From assembly GCF_024701975.1 (NCBI RefSeq), contig NZ_JANLNM010000001.1:868001-932000 (forward strand): 64,000 nucleotides of DNA, in the 5' to 3' direction. The DNA is from Variovorax sp. ZS18.2.2. GTDB taxonomy: Bacteria; Pseudomonadota; Gammaproteobacteria; Burkholderiales; Burkholderiaceae_C. The notes under the pieces were generated by a model that ran no database searches, was not told where the DNA came from, and worked only from the letters and a program-made list of their open reading frames with translations. Numbering within the stretch: the first letter of the stretch is position 1; each line of letters begins with the position of its first letter. The translations under genes were made by a program, and so were the position numbers. This document shows positions 7,649 to 15,393 of the stretch, piece by piece.

Positions 7649-9864
7649 GTGCCGCGCAGCGGCTCCTGGCCCGCGCCGGGCTTGCTCCAGTCGCACACGC
7701 CGCTCGGGAAGATCGTCTGCAGCCGAGCGAGGTCGGCGCCGGCAATCGTCACCGAGTAGTCGGCGGCGTTGACCGGCTTGAGCTGGCACTTGAGCACGTC
7801 GTTCACCATCGGCGAGCCGGCCACGAGGCGCGGCGTGGTGAAGCGCGGGTACACCGTATTGCAGCTGGCTGCAGGGTCCATCGATGCGGCCTCGTCGATG
7901 CGCGTGCCGGTCTTGTTCCAGCAGGCGTCGTTGGCGCCGGCGGGCTTGTTGCGCACCACCTTGTCGGTCGAGGCGGGCGCCGGGTCGGCCGCCATGTTGT
8001 CCAGCCACTTGTTCATCACATCGATCGAGCCGCTCATGTAGTCGTAGCCCGAGGTGGAGCCCAGCGTCCAGATGATCTGGTTGTCGGTGCGGCCGTTGGC
8101 ACGCTGCAGGCGGGCCCGGATGATCAGGTCCTGCGTCGTGTCATGGATGTCGCCCACCGCATCGGCATTGCCGCGCTGCGTGATGATCGGGATGTTCGCA
8201 AGGCCCGGGCCCCTGAAGCTGTTCTTGAAGCCGCCCGCGTAGGTGAGCTTGAGCGCATCGGGGTCGGCTTCGGAGCGCGCGGCCTGCGTGTTGCCGTCGC
8301 CGTCGAAGCCGCCGACCTTCTCGTTCAGGTCGAGGAATTCCTTCACCGAGATCGCGCCGCTGTTCAGCGCCGCCAGGCCGTACTGCAGGCCGATGTTGTC
8401 GAGCGGCCGGCGGGCTTCCTGCGTGCCCGGGCGCTTGCCCAGCAGGTTCACGTTGGTCTGAAACAGATCGCAGCGGATGCCGGTCGGATTGGTCGCCCGG
8501 TTGAAGATGTTCGCCACGTTGGCCGGGTCGGTCAGGCCGCAGCCCGCCGCGTTGTCCGACTTGATGATGCTCGCGAAGGCCGCGTCCCATGACAGGCAGG
8601 TGTTCGTGTTGAAGCCGTTCACCGCGTTCTGCTTGGCGGGCGTCCAGGCAGCATCCAGCTTGTAGACGTTGTTGAGCAGCCGGCACTCCATCACCTCGGG
8701 CATCAGCGTCTCGGGGAACGACACGATGGGCTGGATGCCGTCGAGCAGGCCCGGGTAGAGCTGCGCGATCAGGTACTGCTGGATCGCGCCGCCCGAGCCG
8801 CCGAAGCCAACGGTCCACTTGGGCACCTCGCCGAATTCCTCGATGACGTGCTCCTTCATCATCATCAGCGTCTCGCCCTGCAGGTGCGGGTTGGCGTGCT
8901 GGTTGTTCCAGAGCTCGGTCGAGTTCATGAAGGCGAAGCCGCGCGAGAGCTGGATGTGGCCGACGTCGCCGAGGATCGTCTCGATGGGGTGAACGCCCTG
9001 GTTGTACTGGGCCGAGCCGCAGCAGTCGAAGTAGGCGACCAGCTTCTTGTTCCAGCCGGAACCGGGCTTCCACATGGCCGGCGAATTCTTGGCGGGGTTG
9101 TCGAGCACCGCGAGCCGGTACACGCCGCGGTTGATGGTGCCCGACTCCACGCGCACGATGTAGGGCACGGTGGTGCCGTCGTTGGTGGTGGTGGTCACCA
9201 GGTCGGCCGGGCGCGGGCCGGTGGGGTCCGCCAGCGGCTTGAAGATGTTGGTGTTGGTGCGGTAGTACCAGACCACCTGCGTCGCGGCCGAGCAGTCGGC
9301 ATCGAGCGCGGCACCCAGGCCGTTCTGCACGGTGCGGCATTCGTACGGCGAGATGTGCGGGCCCGAGAGGATCGGCCCGGTGATCGGGTAGTTGACCAGC
9401 TTGGCCTCGGTGCGCTGCGCCGCCACATCGGCATTGCTCACCACCAGCGTGTTGACGCTGCCGGTGGCGCTGCCCGCATCGGTCGTGAGGCCGGTGACGA
9501 GGCCGCGCAGCACGCGGTTCGTGCTGTTGAAAACGGGCACCTGCGAGGTCACGTCCTTGCCGTTGAGGCTCACGCGCACCTTGTCGAGCGCAACGCCCGC
9601 GGGTGCGGTCACTTCGATCAGCGTGTCGCCGCCGCTGACCATGTCGGGCGCCGAAGAGAGTGTCTTGATCTGGAACGCGGCCGGCGCTGGCGTCGTGGGC
9701 GGCGGGTTGGCGTTTGGAAAGAACGAAAACACCGAGCCGCTATCGGAACCTCCGCCGCAGCCTGCAACGAGCAAAGCGCCGGCCATCGCGATGCCTGCGG
9801 CGGCGAACTGGACACGGGGCCACGGAGAAACCCGCTTGTGCGGGCGGCGAGGTGTAGCGAGCAT
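7624..9864 (-). CDS. DUF6351-like secreted hydrolase lipoprotein
   Basis: 746 aa. Signal peptide with lipobox LLVAGC (Cys ~36) followed by GGG, so an outer-membrane or periplasmic lipoprotein. A Pro-rich linker (~50-62) precedes a beta-sandwich of about 100 residues, then an alpha/beta-hydrolase-like region with GFGGSGGAIQQY as a probable nucleophile elbow and a distal DIHDTTQ. I match it to the DUF6351 family from memory of its architecture; no enzyme activity is established. Several Cys residues (YFDCCGS, MECRLL, CDLF, VCDW) suggest disulfides. It is divergent from the Crp/Fnr-type regulator at 9938, which may control it. Confidence 0.65.
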   Translation of the reverse strand: MLATPRRPHKRVSPWPRVQFAAAGIAMAGALLVAGCGGGSDSGSVFSFFPNANPPPTTPAPAAFQIKTLSSAPDMVSGGDTLIEVTAPAGVALDKVRVSLNGKDVTSQVPVFNSTNRVLRGLVTGLTTDAGSATGSVNTLVVSNADVAAQRTEAKLVNYPITGPILSGPHISPYECRTVQNGLGAALDADCSAATQVVWYYRTNTNIFKPLADPTGPRPADLVTTTTNDGTTVPYIVRVESGTINRGVYRLAVLDNPAKNSPAMWKPGSGWNKKLVAYFDCCGSAQYNQGVHPIETILGDVGHIQLSRGFAFMNSTELWNNQHANPHLQGETLMMMKEHVIEEFGEVPKWTVGFGGSGGAIQQYLIAQLYPGLLDGIQPIVSFPETLMPEVMECRLLNNVYKLDAAWTPAKQNAVNGFNTNTCLSWDAAFASIIKSDNAAGCGLTDPANVANIFNRATNPTGIRCDLFQTNVNLLGKRPGTQEARRPLDNIGLQYGLAALNSGAISVKEFLDLNEKVGGFDGDGNTQAARSEADPDALKLTYAGGFKNSFRGPGLANIPIITQRGNADAVGDIHDTTQDLIIRARLQRANGRTDNQIIWTLGSTSGYDYMSGSIDVMNKWLDNMAADPAPASTDKVVRNKPAGANDACWNKTGTRIDEAASMDPAASCNTVYPRFTTPRLVAGSPMVNDVLKCQLKPVNAADYSVTIAGADLARLQTIFPSGVCDWSKPGAGQEPLRGTYLRLPLN

Positions 9865-9937
9865 GGAAGTCTCCTTCTGTTATGTGTTCTGGAAGATTAA
9901 GGATGGACGTTCCACGCTGCGGTCGTCGCGACGACAT

Positions 9938-10696
9938 ATGAGGCGCCAATCGCTAGAGGTAATCCCTGATTCCGTATCGGCGCCGGCCGCGCAGCCCATG
10001 GAAGACATGGTGCGGCACTCGCGATGGGCAGCGGGCCTTTCGCCCGCCGACGTCGAGCATGTGCTGGGCAGCATGCAGGAGCGTCAGTTCGCGCGCGGCG
10101 CCTGCATCGCGCGGGCGGGGCAACTCGTCGAGCACTGGATGGGGCTCATCGACGGCTTTGCCAAGATGTCGGTGGCCTCGGAAGAGGGCCGGGTGTCCAC
10201 GCTCACCGGCGTCTCGGCCGGTGTGTGGTTCGGCGAAGGCTCGCTCTTCAAGCACGAGGCGCGCCGCTACGACGTGTTCGCGCTGCGGCCCACGCGCGTG
10301 GCGCTGATGCCGCGCCGCACCTTCGAATGGTTGCGCGGCACCAGCGTGCCGTTCAACCACTACCTGCAGGACCTGCTGAACGCGCGGCTGAGCCTCTTCA
10401 TCGGCGCGCTGGCGCACGAGCGGCTGCTCGACACCGATGCGCGCGTCGCGAATTGTCTGGCGAGTCTTTTCAACCCCGACCTGTACCCGGACGCCCCGCG
10501 CTTCCTGGAAGTGGGGCAGGTCGAGATCGGGCTGCTCGCGAACGTGTCGCGGCAGCGTGTGAATGTGGCGTTGCAGCGCTTGCAGGCACTGCAGCTCATT
10601 CGCTTGGAGAAGCGCGGGTTGACGGTGCTCGACCTCGGCGGCTTGGTCAACTACAAGGCCATCGACACCGGCGCGCCGCCCGTGCGATGCGCCTGA
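9938..10696 (+). CDS. Crp/Fnr-family transcriptional regulator
   Basis: 252 aa from ATG 9938; ATG 9998 (232 aa) is equally possible because neither has a clear ribosome site. Cyclic-nucleotide-binding-like beta barrel at residues ~40-140 (RAGQLVEHWMGLIDGFAKM, WFGEGSLFK) and a C-terminal winged helix (VGQVEIGLLANVSRQRVNVALQRLQALQLI). The cAMP-pocket Arg-Ser pair is not evident and there is no N-terminal Cys cluster, so neither classical CRP nor FNR. It is divergent from the DUF6351-like lipoprotein gene with a 73-bp gap. Confidence 0.82.
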   Translation: MRRQSLEVIPDSVSAPAAQPMEDMVRHSRWAAGLSPADVEHVLGSMQERQFARGACIARAGQLVEHWMGLIDGFAKMSVASEEGRVSTLTGVSAGVWFGEGSLFKHEARRYDVFALRPTRVALMPRRTFEWLRGTSVPFNHYLQDLLNARLSLFIGALAHERLLDTDARVANCLASLFNPDLYPDAPRFLEVGQVEIGLLANVSRQRVNVALQRLQALQLIRLEKRGLTVLDLGGLVNYKAIDTGAPPVRCA

Positions 10697-10708
10697 AGCG
10701 GTGTCAGC

Positions 10709-10993
10709 TCACTCCGCGCGGACTTCGAAGTACGCCTCGTCGGCCTCGCCAAGCGCGCGGAAGCCCGCCGTCTTCGCTGCGTCGTAGGCCTTGGCCCAGC
10801 GCGCGGCGAGCGCAATTTCGTCCTTGGTCAGTTCGTCCGCGCTGGATTCGCTGGCGTTCTCGAACGCCTTCAGCGCCGGCTCGACCTCGTCGCCCAGCAG
10901 CTTGTCGAGTTCGCGGCGAAAGCGCGTCTCGGCGGTGGCGATGACGTCGGAGGGGGCGTCGGGAAAATCGATCAGTTTCACGGTGTAGCTCAT
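10709..10993 (-). CDS. Conserved acidic hypothetical protein
   Basis: 94 aa from the ATG at 10993; the frame is open further upstream but that extension is Arg/Ser-rich shadow sequence. MSYTVKLIDFPDAPS begins a soluble, acidic, largely alpha-helical protein with Ala/Glu/Asp-rich helices (ELDKLLGDEVEPALKAFEN, TKDEIALAARWAKAYDAAK). No signal peptide or membrane segment and no family I recognise. Convergent with the Crp/Fnr gene (12-bp gap) and divergent from the LysR gene at 11070. Confidence 0.65.
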   Translation of the reverse strand: MSYTVKLIDFPDAPSDVIATAETRFRRELDKLLGDEVEPALKAFENASESSADELTKDEIALAARWAKAYDAAKTAGFRALGEADEAYFEVRAE

Positions 10994-11069
10994 GGGGCGC
11001 GATGCTACGTGATGACCGTGTCGGCGCGCACAATCGTGGCCATTCCTTTCGACCCAGCCCCGCCGCGCC

Positions 11070-11963
11070 GTGAACCTGCACCGCCTCGACCTCGTCTCGC
11101 TCTCGCTCTTCAACCTCGTGGTGCGCACCGGCAGCATCAGCAAGGGCGCCGAACTTGCGCACCTGGCGGTGGGCGCGGCCAGCAAGCGCATCTCCGATCT
11201 GGAGGCGGCAGTGGGCACCGAACTCTTCGAGCGCCATTCGCGCGGCGTCACGCTCACCGTCGCGGGCGACGCGCTGCACCGGCATGCGCAGCGCATCCTG
11301 AACGACGTCGACCAGCTCGCGGCCGACCTGTCGGACTACGCCTCGGGCGTGGTGGGCGTGGTGCGCCTGTGGGTCAACACCTCGGCCGTGACGCAGTTCC
11401 TGCCGCGCGAGCTCGCAAGCTTCGTGGCCGCCAACCCCCGCATCCGCATCGAGCTCGAAGAGCAGAACAGCAGCGAGATCGTGCTGGCCGTGCTCGACGG
11501 CCGCGCCGACGTCGGCATCTTCGCGGACGGCACGCCCACGCTGGGCCTGGACATCGTGAGTTATCGCGAAGACCGCCTGGTGCTGGTGGTGCCGCGCGGC
11601 CACCCGCTCGCGCGCCGCAAGAGCGTGCGTTTCGAAGAAGCCTGCGACTTCGACTTCGTGACCCTCTCTGGGGCCACCTCGCTCGCGCAGCGCCTGCAGG
11701 CCGCCACCGAGGTGCTCGGGCGGCGACTCAAGCTGCGCATCCAGGTGCGCAGCTTCGATGCGATGTGCCAGATGGTCGCCGCGGGCATGGGCGTGGCGGT
11801 GCTGCCGCGCGAGGCGATCCAGCCGCACCTGCGCTCGATGAACCTGCGCGAGATCACGCTGGAGGATGACTGGACCCACCGGCGCCTCGTGATCGGCCTG
11901 CGCGACGCGGGCGCGGTGCCGCGCCACGTGCGGACGCTTATCGACCACCTCTGCGCGGGTTAA
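11070..11963 (+). CDS. LysR-family transcriptional regulator
   Basis: 297 aa with a GTG start. N-terminal HTH (VVRTGSISKGAELAHLAVGAASKRISDLE) and LysR substrate-binding domain from ~90 (VVGVVRLWVNTSAVTQFLPREL). It precedes, on the same strand, the CoA-transferase/HMG-CoA lyase/Bug operon at 12094-15320, and probably regulates it, or is the first gene of the same region. A perfect 12-bp inverted repeat lies just behind its stop codon. Confidence 0.88.
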   Translation: MNLHRLDLVSLSLFNLVVRTGSISKGAELAHLAVGAASKRISDLEAAVGTELFERHSRGVTLTVAGDALHRHAQRILNDVDQLAADLSDYASGVVGVVRLWVNTSAVTQFLPRELASFVAANPRIRIELEEQNSSEIVLAVLDGRADVGIFADGTPTLGLDIVSYREDRLVLVVPRGHPLARRKSVRFEEACDFDFVTLSGATSLAQRLQAATEVLGRRLKLRIQVRSFDAMCQMVAAGMGVAVLPREAIQPHLRSMNLREITLEDDWTHRRLVIGLRDAGAVPRHVRTLIDHLCAG

Positions 11964-11969
11964 CCCCTT

Positions 11970-11996
11970 CCAGCTTTCGCGGTTCGCGAAAGCTGG
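11970..11996. repeat. Perfect 12-bp inverted repeat (hairpin)
   Basis: CCAGCTTTCGCG, loop GTT, CGCGAAAGCTGG, seven bases after the LysR stop. There is no T-run on either side, so it is either a Rho-assisted/weak terminator or a protein-binding dyad upstream of the CoA-transferase operon. Confidence 0.7.
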
Positions 11997-12093
11997 GTGC
12001 GCGCCTTTGTCGTTCCCTTCGAGATGCCGGCTGCCCAGAATCCGGGCATCGGATGCAGCACACCGTCTGCACTCCACCGGAGACTTCAAACAC

Positions 12094-13302
12094 ATGGCTT
12101 CCACGCTACCCACCCCCAGCGCCTTGCAAGGCGTGCGCGTCATCGAAATGGGCCAACTCATCGCCGGCCCCTTCGCCGGCAAGACACTCGGCGAATTCGG
12201 CGCCGACGTCGTCAAGATCGAGCCGCCCGGCAGCGGAGACCCGCTGCGCAACTGGCGGCTGATCCAGGAGGGCACCTCGGTCTGGTGGCAGGTGCAGTCG
12301 CGCAACAAGCGCTCCATCGCGCTGGACCTGCGCAGCACCGAAGGCCAGGACATCGCGCGCAAGCTCATCGCCGAGGCCGACGTGCTGATCGAGAACTTCC
12401 GCCCCGGCACTCTGGAGGGCTGGGGCATGGGCTACGACGTGCTCTCGGCGCTGAACCCCGGGCTGGTGATGCTGCGCATCTCGGGCTACGGGCAGACAGG
12501 CCCCTACCGCGACCTGCCGGGCTTCGGCGCCATCGGCGAGGCGATGGGCGGGCTGCGCCACCTCACCGGCGAGCCGGGCCAGGTGCCGGTGCGCTGCGGC
12601 ATCTCCATCGGCGACACGCTGGCCGCGCTGCACGGCACCATCGGCGTGCTCACGGCGCTGTATCACCGCAAGGTCAATGGCGGCAAAGGCCAGGTGATCG
12701 ACGTCGCGCTCAACGAGGCGGTGTTCAACGTCATGGAGAGTCTGGTGCCCGAGTACAGCGCCTTCGGTGCGGTGCGCGAGCCCGCGGGCAGCGCGCTGCC
12801 CGGCATCGCGCCGTCGAACGCCTACCGCTGCAGCGACGGCTTCGTGCTGATCGCGGGCAACGGCGACAGCATCTTCAAGCGGCTGATGCAGACCATCGGC
12901 CGCGACGACCTCGGCGCCGATGCGGCGCTCGCCGACAACGCGGGCCGCGTGGCGCGCGTGGAAGAACTCGACCGGGCCATCGAGGCCTGGACGCTCGCGC
13001 GTTCGGTGGCCGAAGTGCTTGAGGTGCTCGGCGCGGCGCGCGTGCCCGCCGGCAAGGTCTACACCGCCAAGGACATCTGCGAAGACCCGCACTACCGCGC
13101 GCGCGACATGTTGCTGCAACAACGCACACGCGACGGCCACGACATCGAGGTGCCCGGCGTGGTGCCCAAGCTCATGGGCACGCCGGGCACGGTGCGCTCG
13201 TCGGCACCCGGCCTCGGCGACGACACCGATTCAGTACTCGACGAACTCGGCTTCACCGCCGAAGACATCGCCGCCCTGCGCGGCAGAAAGGTGGTTGCAT
13301 GA
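12094..13302 (+). CDS. CaiB/BaiF family III CoA-transferase
   Basis: 402 aa, usual family length. Transfers CoA between carboxylates through an aspartyl-CoA thioester; GISIGDTLAALHG places the catalytic Asp at residue 174. N-terminal VRVIEMGQLIAGPFAGKTLGEFGADVVKIE is the family signature, and FRPGTLEGWGMGYDVL and RISGYGQTGPY are conserved. Start at the ATG giving MASTLPTPSA. It overlaps the downstream HMG-CoA lyase by ATGA, so the two are translationally coupled; together they suggest activation of an acid to a CoA ester followed by C-C cleavage of a 3-hydroxy-3-methylglutaryl-like or citramalyl-like CoA. The acid is not identifiable. Confidence 0.92.
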   Translation: MASTLPTPSALQGVRVIEMGQLIAGPFAGKTLGEFGADVVKIEPPGSGDPLRNWRLIQEGTSVWWQVQSRNKRSIALDLRSTEGQDIARKLIAEADVLIENFRPGTLEGWGMGYDVLSALNPGLVMLRISGYGQTGPYRDLPGFGAIGEAMGGLRHLTGEPGQVPVRCGISIGDTLAALHGTIGVLTALYHRKVNGGKGQVIDVALNEAVFNVMESLVPEYSAFGAVREPAGSALPGIAPSNAYRCSDGFVLIAGNGDSIFKRLMQTIGRDDLGADAALADNAGRVARVEELDRAIEAWTLARSVAEVLEVLGAARVPAGKVYTAKDICEDPHYRARDMLLQQRTRDGHDIEVPGVVPKLMGTPGTVRSSAPGLGDDTDSVLDELGFTAEDIAALRGRKVVA

Positions 13303-14282
13303 ACAACGCGGTGTGGAACGGCGCCTCGCAGCGCATCAGGATGTACGAGGTCGGCACGCGCGACGGCCTGCAGGCCGAGGCGGCCTTCGTGCCGACAGAG
13401 GACAAGATCGAACTGGTCAATGCGCTCTCGCGCGCGGGCATGGCGAAGATCGAGGTCACGGCCTTCGTGTCGCCGAAGGCGATTCCCGCGTTGTCGGACG
13501 CCGAGATCGTGCTGCGCGAGATCGAGCGCGTGCCGGGCGTGGTCTACAGCGCGCTGGTGCCCAACGTGCGCGGCGCCGAGCGTGCCATCGACGCGCAGGC
13601 CAACGAGATGAACCTCGTGATGTCGGCCAGCGAGAGCCACAACCTCGCCAACCTGCGCATGACGCGCGAGCAGTCGCTGCGCGGCCTTGCCGAAGTGGCG
13701 TCGCTCGCGCGGCAGGCCGGCGTGGCGGTGAATGTGTCGCTGTCGTGCAGCTTCGGCTGTCCGATCGAAGGCGATCTTGCGGAGAGCGATGTGTTCGCAT
13801 GGTGCGGGCGCTTTGTCGAGGAGATCGGTGCGACCGGCATCACGCTGTGCGACACCACCGGCATGGCCTATCCGGGGCAGGTCGCGCGCATGGTGCGTGA
13901 ATTCATCGCGCGCTGGCCCGCCACCGACCTGACCCTGCATTTCCACAACACGCGCGGCATGGGCCTCGCGAACGTGCTGGCGTCCATCGACGCGGGTGCG
14001 CGCTGCTTCGATGCCTCGATCGGCGGTATCGGCGGCTGCCCCTATGCCCCGGGCGCTTCGGGCAACGTGTGCAGCGAGGACATCGCGCATGCGCTGGAGC
14101 TCATGGGCTACGACACCGGCATCGACGTGCAGGCGCTGATGGCGGCCGCGCGCCGCCTGCCGGCCCTCATCGGGCACGACACGCCGAGCCAGATCGCGAA
14201 GGCCGGACGCCGGCTCGACCTGCATCCGGCGCCGGCCGACTTCGAGGCCACGCGGGCGCGGGCCCTTGCGCGCGAACACTGA
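13299..14282 (+). CDS. Hydroxymethylglutaryl-CoA lyase family protein
   Basis: 327 aa TIM-barrel lyase of the DRE-TIM superfamily, cleaving HMG-CoA or an analogue to acetyl-CoA and an oxo acid. GTRDGLQ near residues 19-25 holds the catalytic Arg and metal Asp. HFHNTRGMGLAN provides metal His residues. GGIGGCPYAPGASGN contains the flexible-loop catalytic Cys. Translationally coupled (ATGA) to the CoA-transferase. Bacterial paralogues in such operons often act on other 3-hydroxyacyl-CoAs (for example leucine, itaconate or terpenoid catabolism), so the exact substrate is open. Confidence 0.9.
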   Translation: MNNAVWNGASQRIRMYEVGTRDGLQAEAAFVPTEDKIELVNALSRAGMAKIEVTAFVSPKAIPALSDAEIVLREIERVPGVVYSALVPNVRGAERAIDAQANEMNLVMSASESHNLANLRMTREQSLRGLAEVASLARQAGVAVNVSLSCSFGCPIEGDLAESDVFAWCGRFVEEIGATGITLCDTTGMAYPGQVARMVREFIARWPATDLTLHFHNTRGMGLANVLASIDAGARCFDASIGGIGGCPYAPGASGNVCSEDIAHALELMGYDTGIDVQALMAAARRLPALIGHDTPSQIAKAGRRLDLHPAPADFEATRARALAREH

Positions 14283-14327
14283 TTTCCCATCGACTTTCAC
14301 TTCAACAGAAAACCAGGAGACAAAGAC

Positions 14328-15320
14328 ATGCGACAGCAACCGAATCCCTCATCGCCGAGGCGCCGCAGCCTCTGCGCGCTCACGGCCCTCGCGGCATTGG
14401 TCGGCACCGGCGCCTTCGCGCAGACCTACCCGACGCGGCCCATCACGATGGTCGTGGGCGCCGCGGCCGGCGGCACGACCGACATCGCGGCGCGCATGCT
14501 GGCCGATCCGCTCGGTAAGGCGCTGGGCCAGTCGGTCATCGTGGACAACAAGTCGGGCGCGAGCGGCGTGATCGCCGCGGTGCAGGTCAAGCGCGCCGAG
14601 CCCGATGGGCAGACGCTGCTGATGCAGTACTCGGGCTACCACGTCATTTCCCCGCATGTGCTCAAGCAGAAGCAGTGGGCGCCCGAAGACCTGCGCGCGG
14701 TGGCCAACGTGCTGAGCGCGCCGCAGGTGGTGGTGGTGCGTGCGGACGTGCCGGTCAAGAACATGACCGAGCTGATCGCCTACGCCAAGGCGCACCCGGG
14801 CAAGCTCACCTTCGCATCGTCGGGCCCCGGCTCGCTGCAGCACGTGACCGGCGCCATGCTGGAGCAGCAGGCCGGCATCCGCATCACGCACATTCCCTAC
14901 AAGGGCACGGGGCCGGCGCTGCAGGACCTGCTCGGCGGCCAGGTCGACATGACCTTCGGCACGCCGCCGCCCTTCATGCCGTTCATCCAGTCGGGCAAGC
15001 TGCGCGCCATCGCCGTGACCGGCAAGACGCGCGTGGCGTCGCTGCCGGGCGTGCCGACGGCCGCGGAGGTGGGGCTGCCGAACCTCGATGCGACCTCGTG
15101 GTTCGCGGTGTTTGCGCCGGCGAAGACGCCGCAGCCCGTGATCGATCGGCTCAACGCCGAGATCTCGAAGATCGTGGCGACGCCTGCGTTCCAGCAGAAG
15201 GCGGCCGAACTGGGCGCGACGGCGGACTACATGAACGCCAAGCAACTCGACGACTTCAGCAAGGCCGAGTTCGTGCGCTGGGGCAAGGTGGTGGAGGCCG
15301 CGAAGATCAAGGCTGAATGA
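14328..15320 (+). CDS. Bug-family tripartite tricarboxylate transporter solute receptor
   Basis: 330 aa. Signal peptide (RRRSLCALTALAALVGTGAFAQ), then the Bug fold: YPTRPITMVVGAAAGGTTDIAARMLADPL, VDNKSGASGVIAA, FASSGPGSLQHVTGAML, ITHIPYKGTGPALQDLLGGQVDMTF. Bug proteins bind carboxylates or amides in the periplasm and deliver them to TctAB; no tctA or tctB is in the window, so this is an orphan receptor. It is 45 bp behind the HMG-CoA lyase in the same operon, suggesting it captures the acid that the CoA-transferase activates. Confidence 0.92.
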   Translation: MRQQPNPSSPRRRSLCALTALAALVGTGAFAQTYPTRPITMVVGAAAGGTTDIAARMLADPLGKALGQSVIVDNKSGASGVIAAVQVKRAEPDGQTLLMQYSGYHVISPHVLKQKQWAPEDLRAVANVLSAPQVVVVRADVPVKNMTELIAYAKAHPGKLTFASSGPGSLQHVTGAMLEQQAGIRITHIPYKGTGPALQDLLGGQVDMTFGTPPPFMPFIQSGKLRAIAVTGKTRVASLPGVPTAAEVGLPNLDATSWFAVFAPAKTPQPVIDRLNAEISKIVATPAFQQKAAELGATADYMNAKQLDDFSKAEFVRWGKVVEAAKIKAE

Positions 15321-15348
15321 CCGAAGGCGCGTGTCGCCTGGCCCCATG

Positions 15349-15374
15349 AAAAAAGCCCCGCATCGCGGGGCTTT
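15349..15374. terminator. Bidirectional intrinsic terminator
   Basis: AAAAAA-GCCCCGC-ATC-GCGGGGC-TTT: 7-bp GC stem flanked by A and T runs, between the convergent Bug and PHP-lipoprotein genes, so it can serve both strands. Confidence 0.85.
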
Positions 15375-15393
15375 CTCATTGGCGGGGCGCAGC

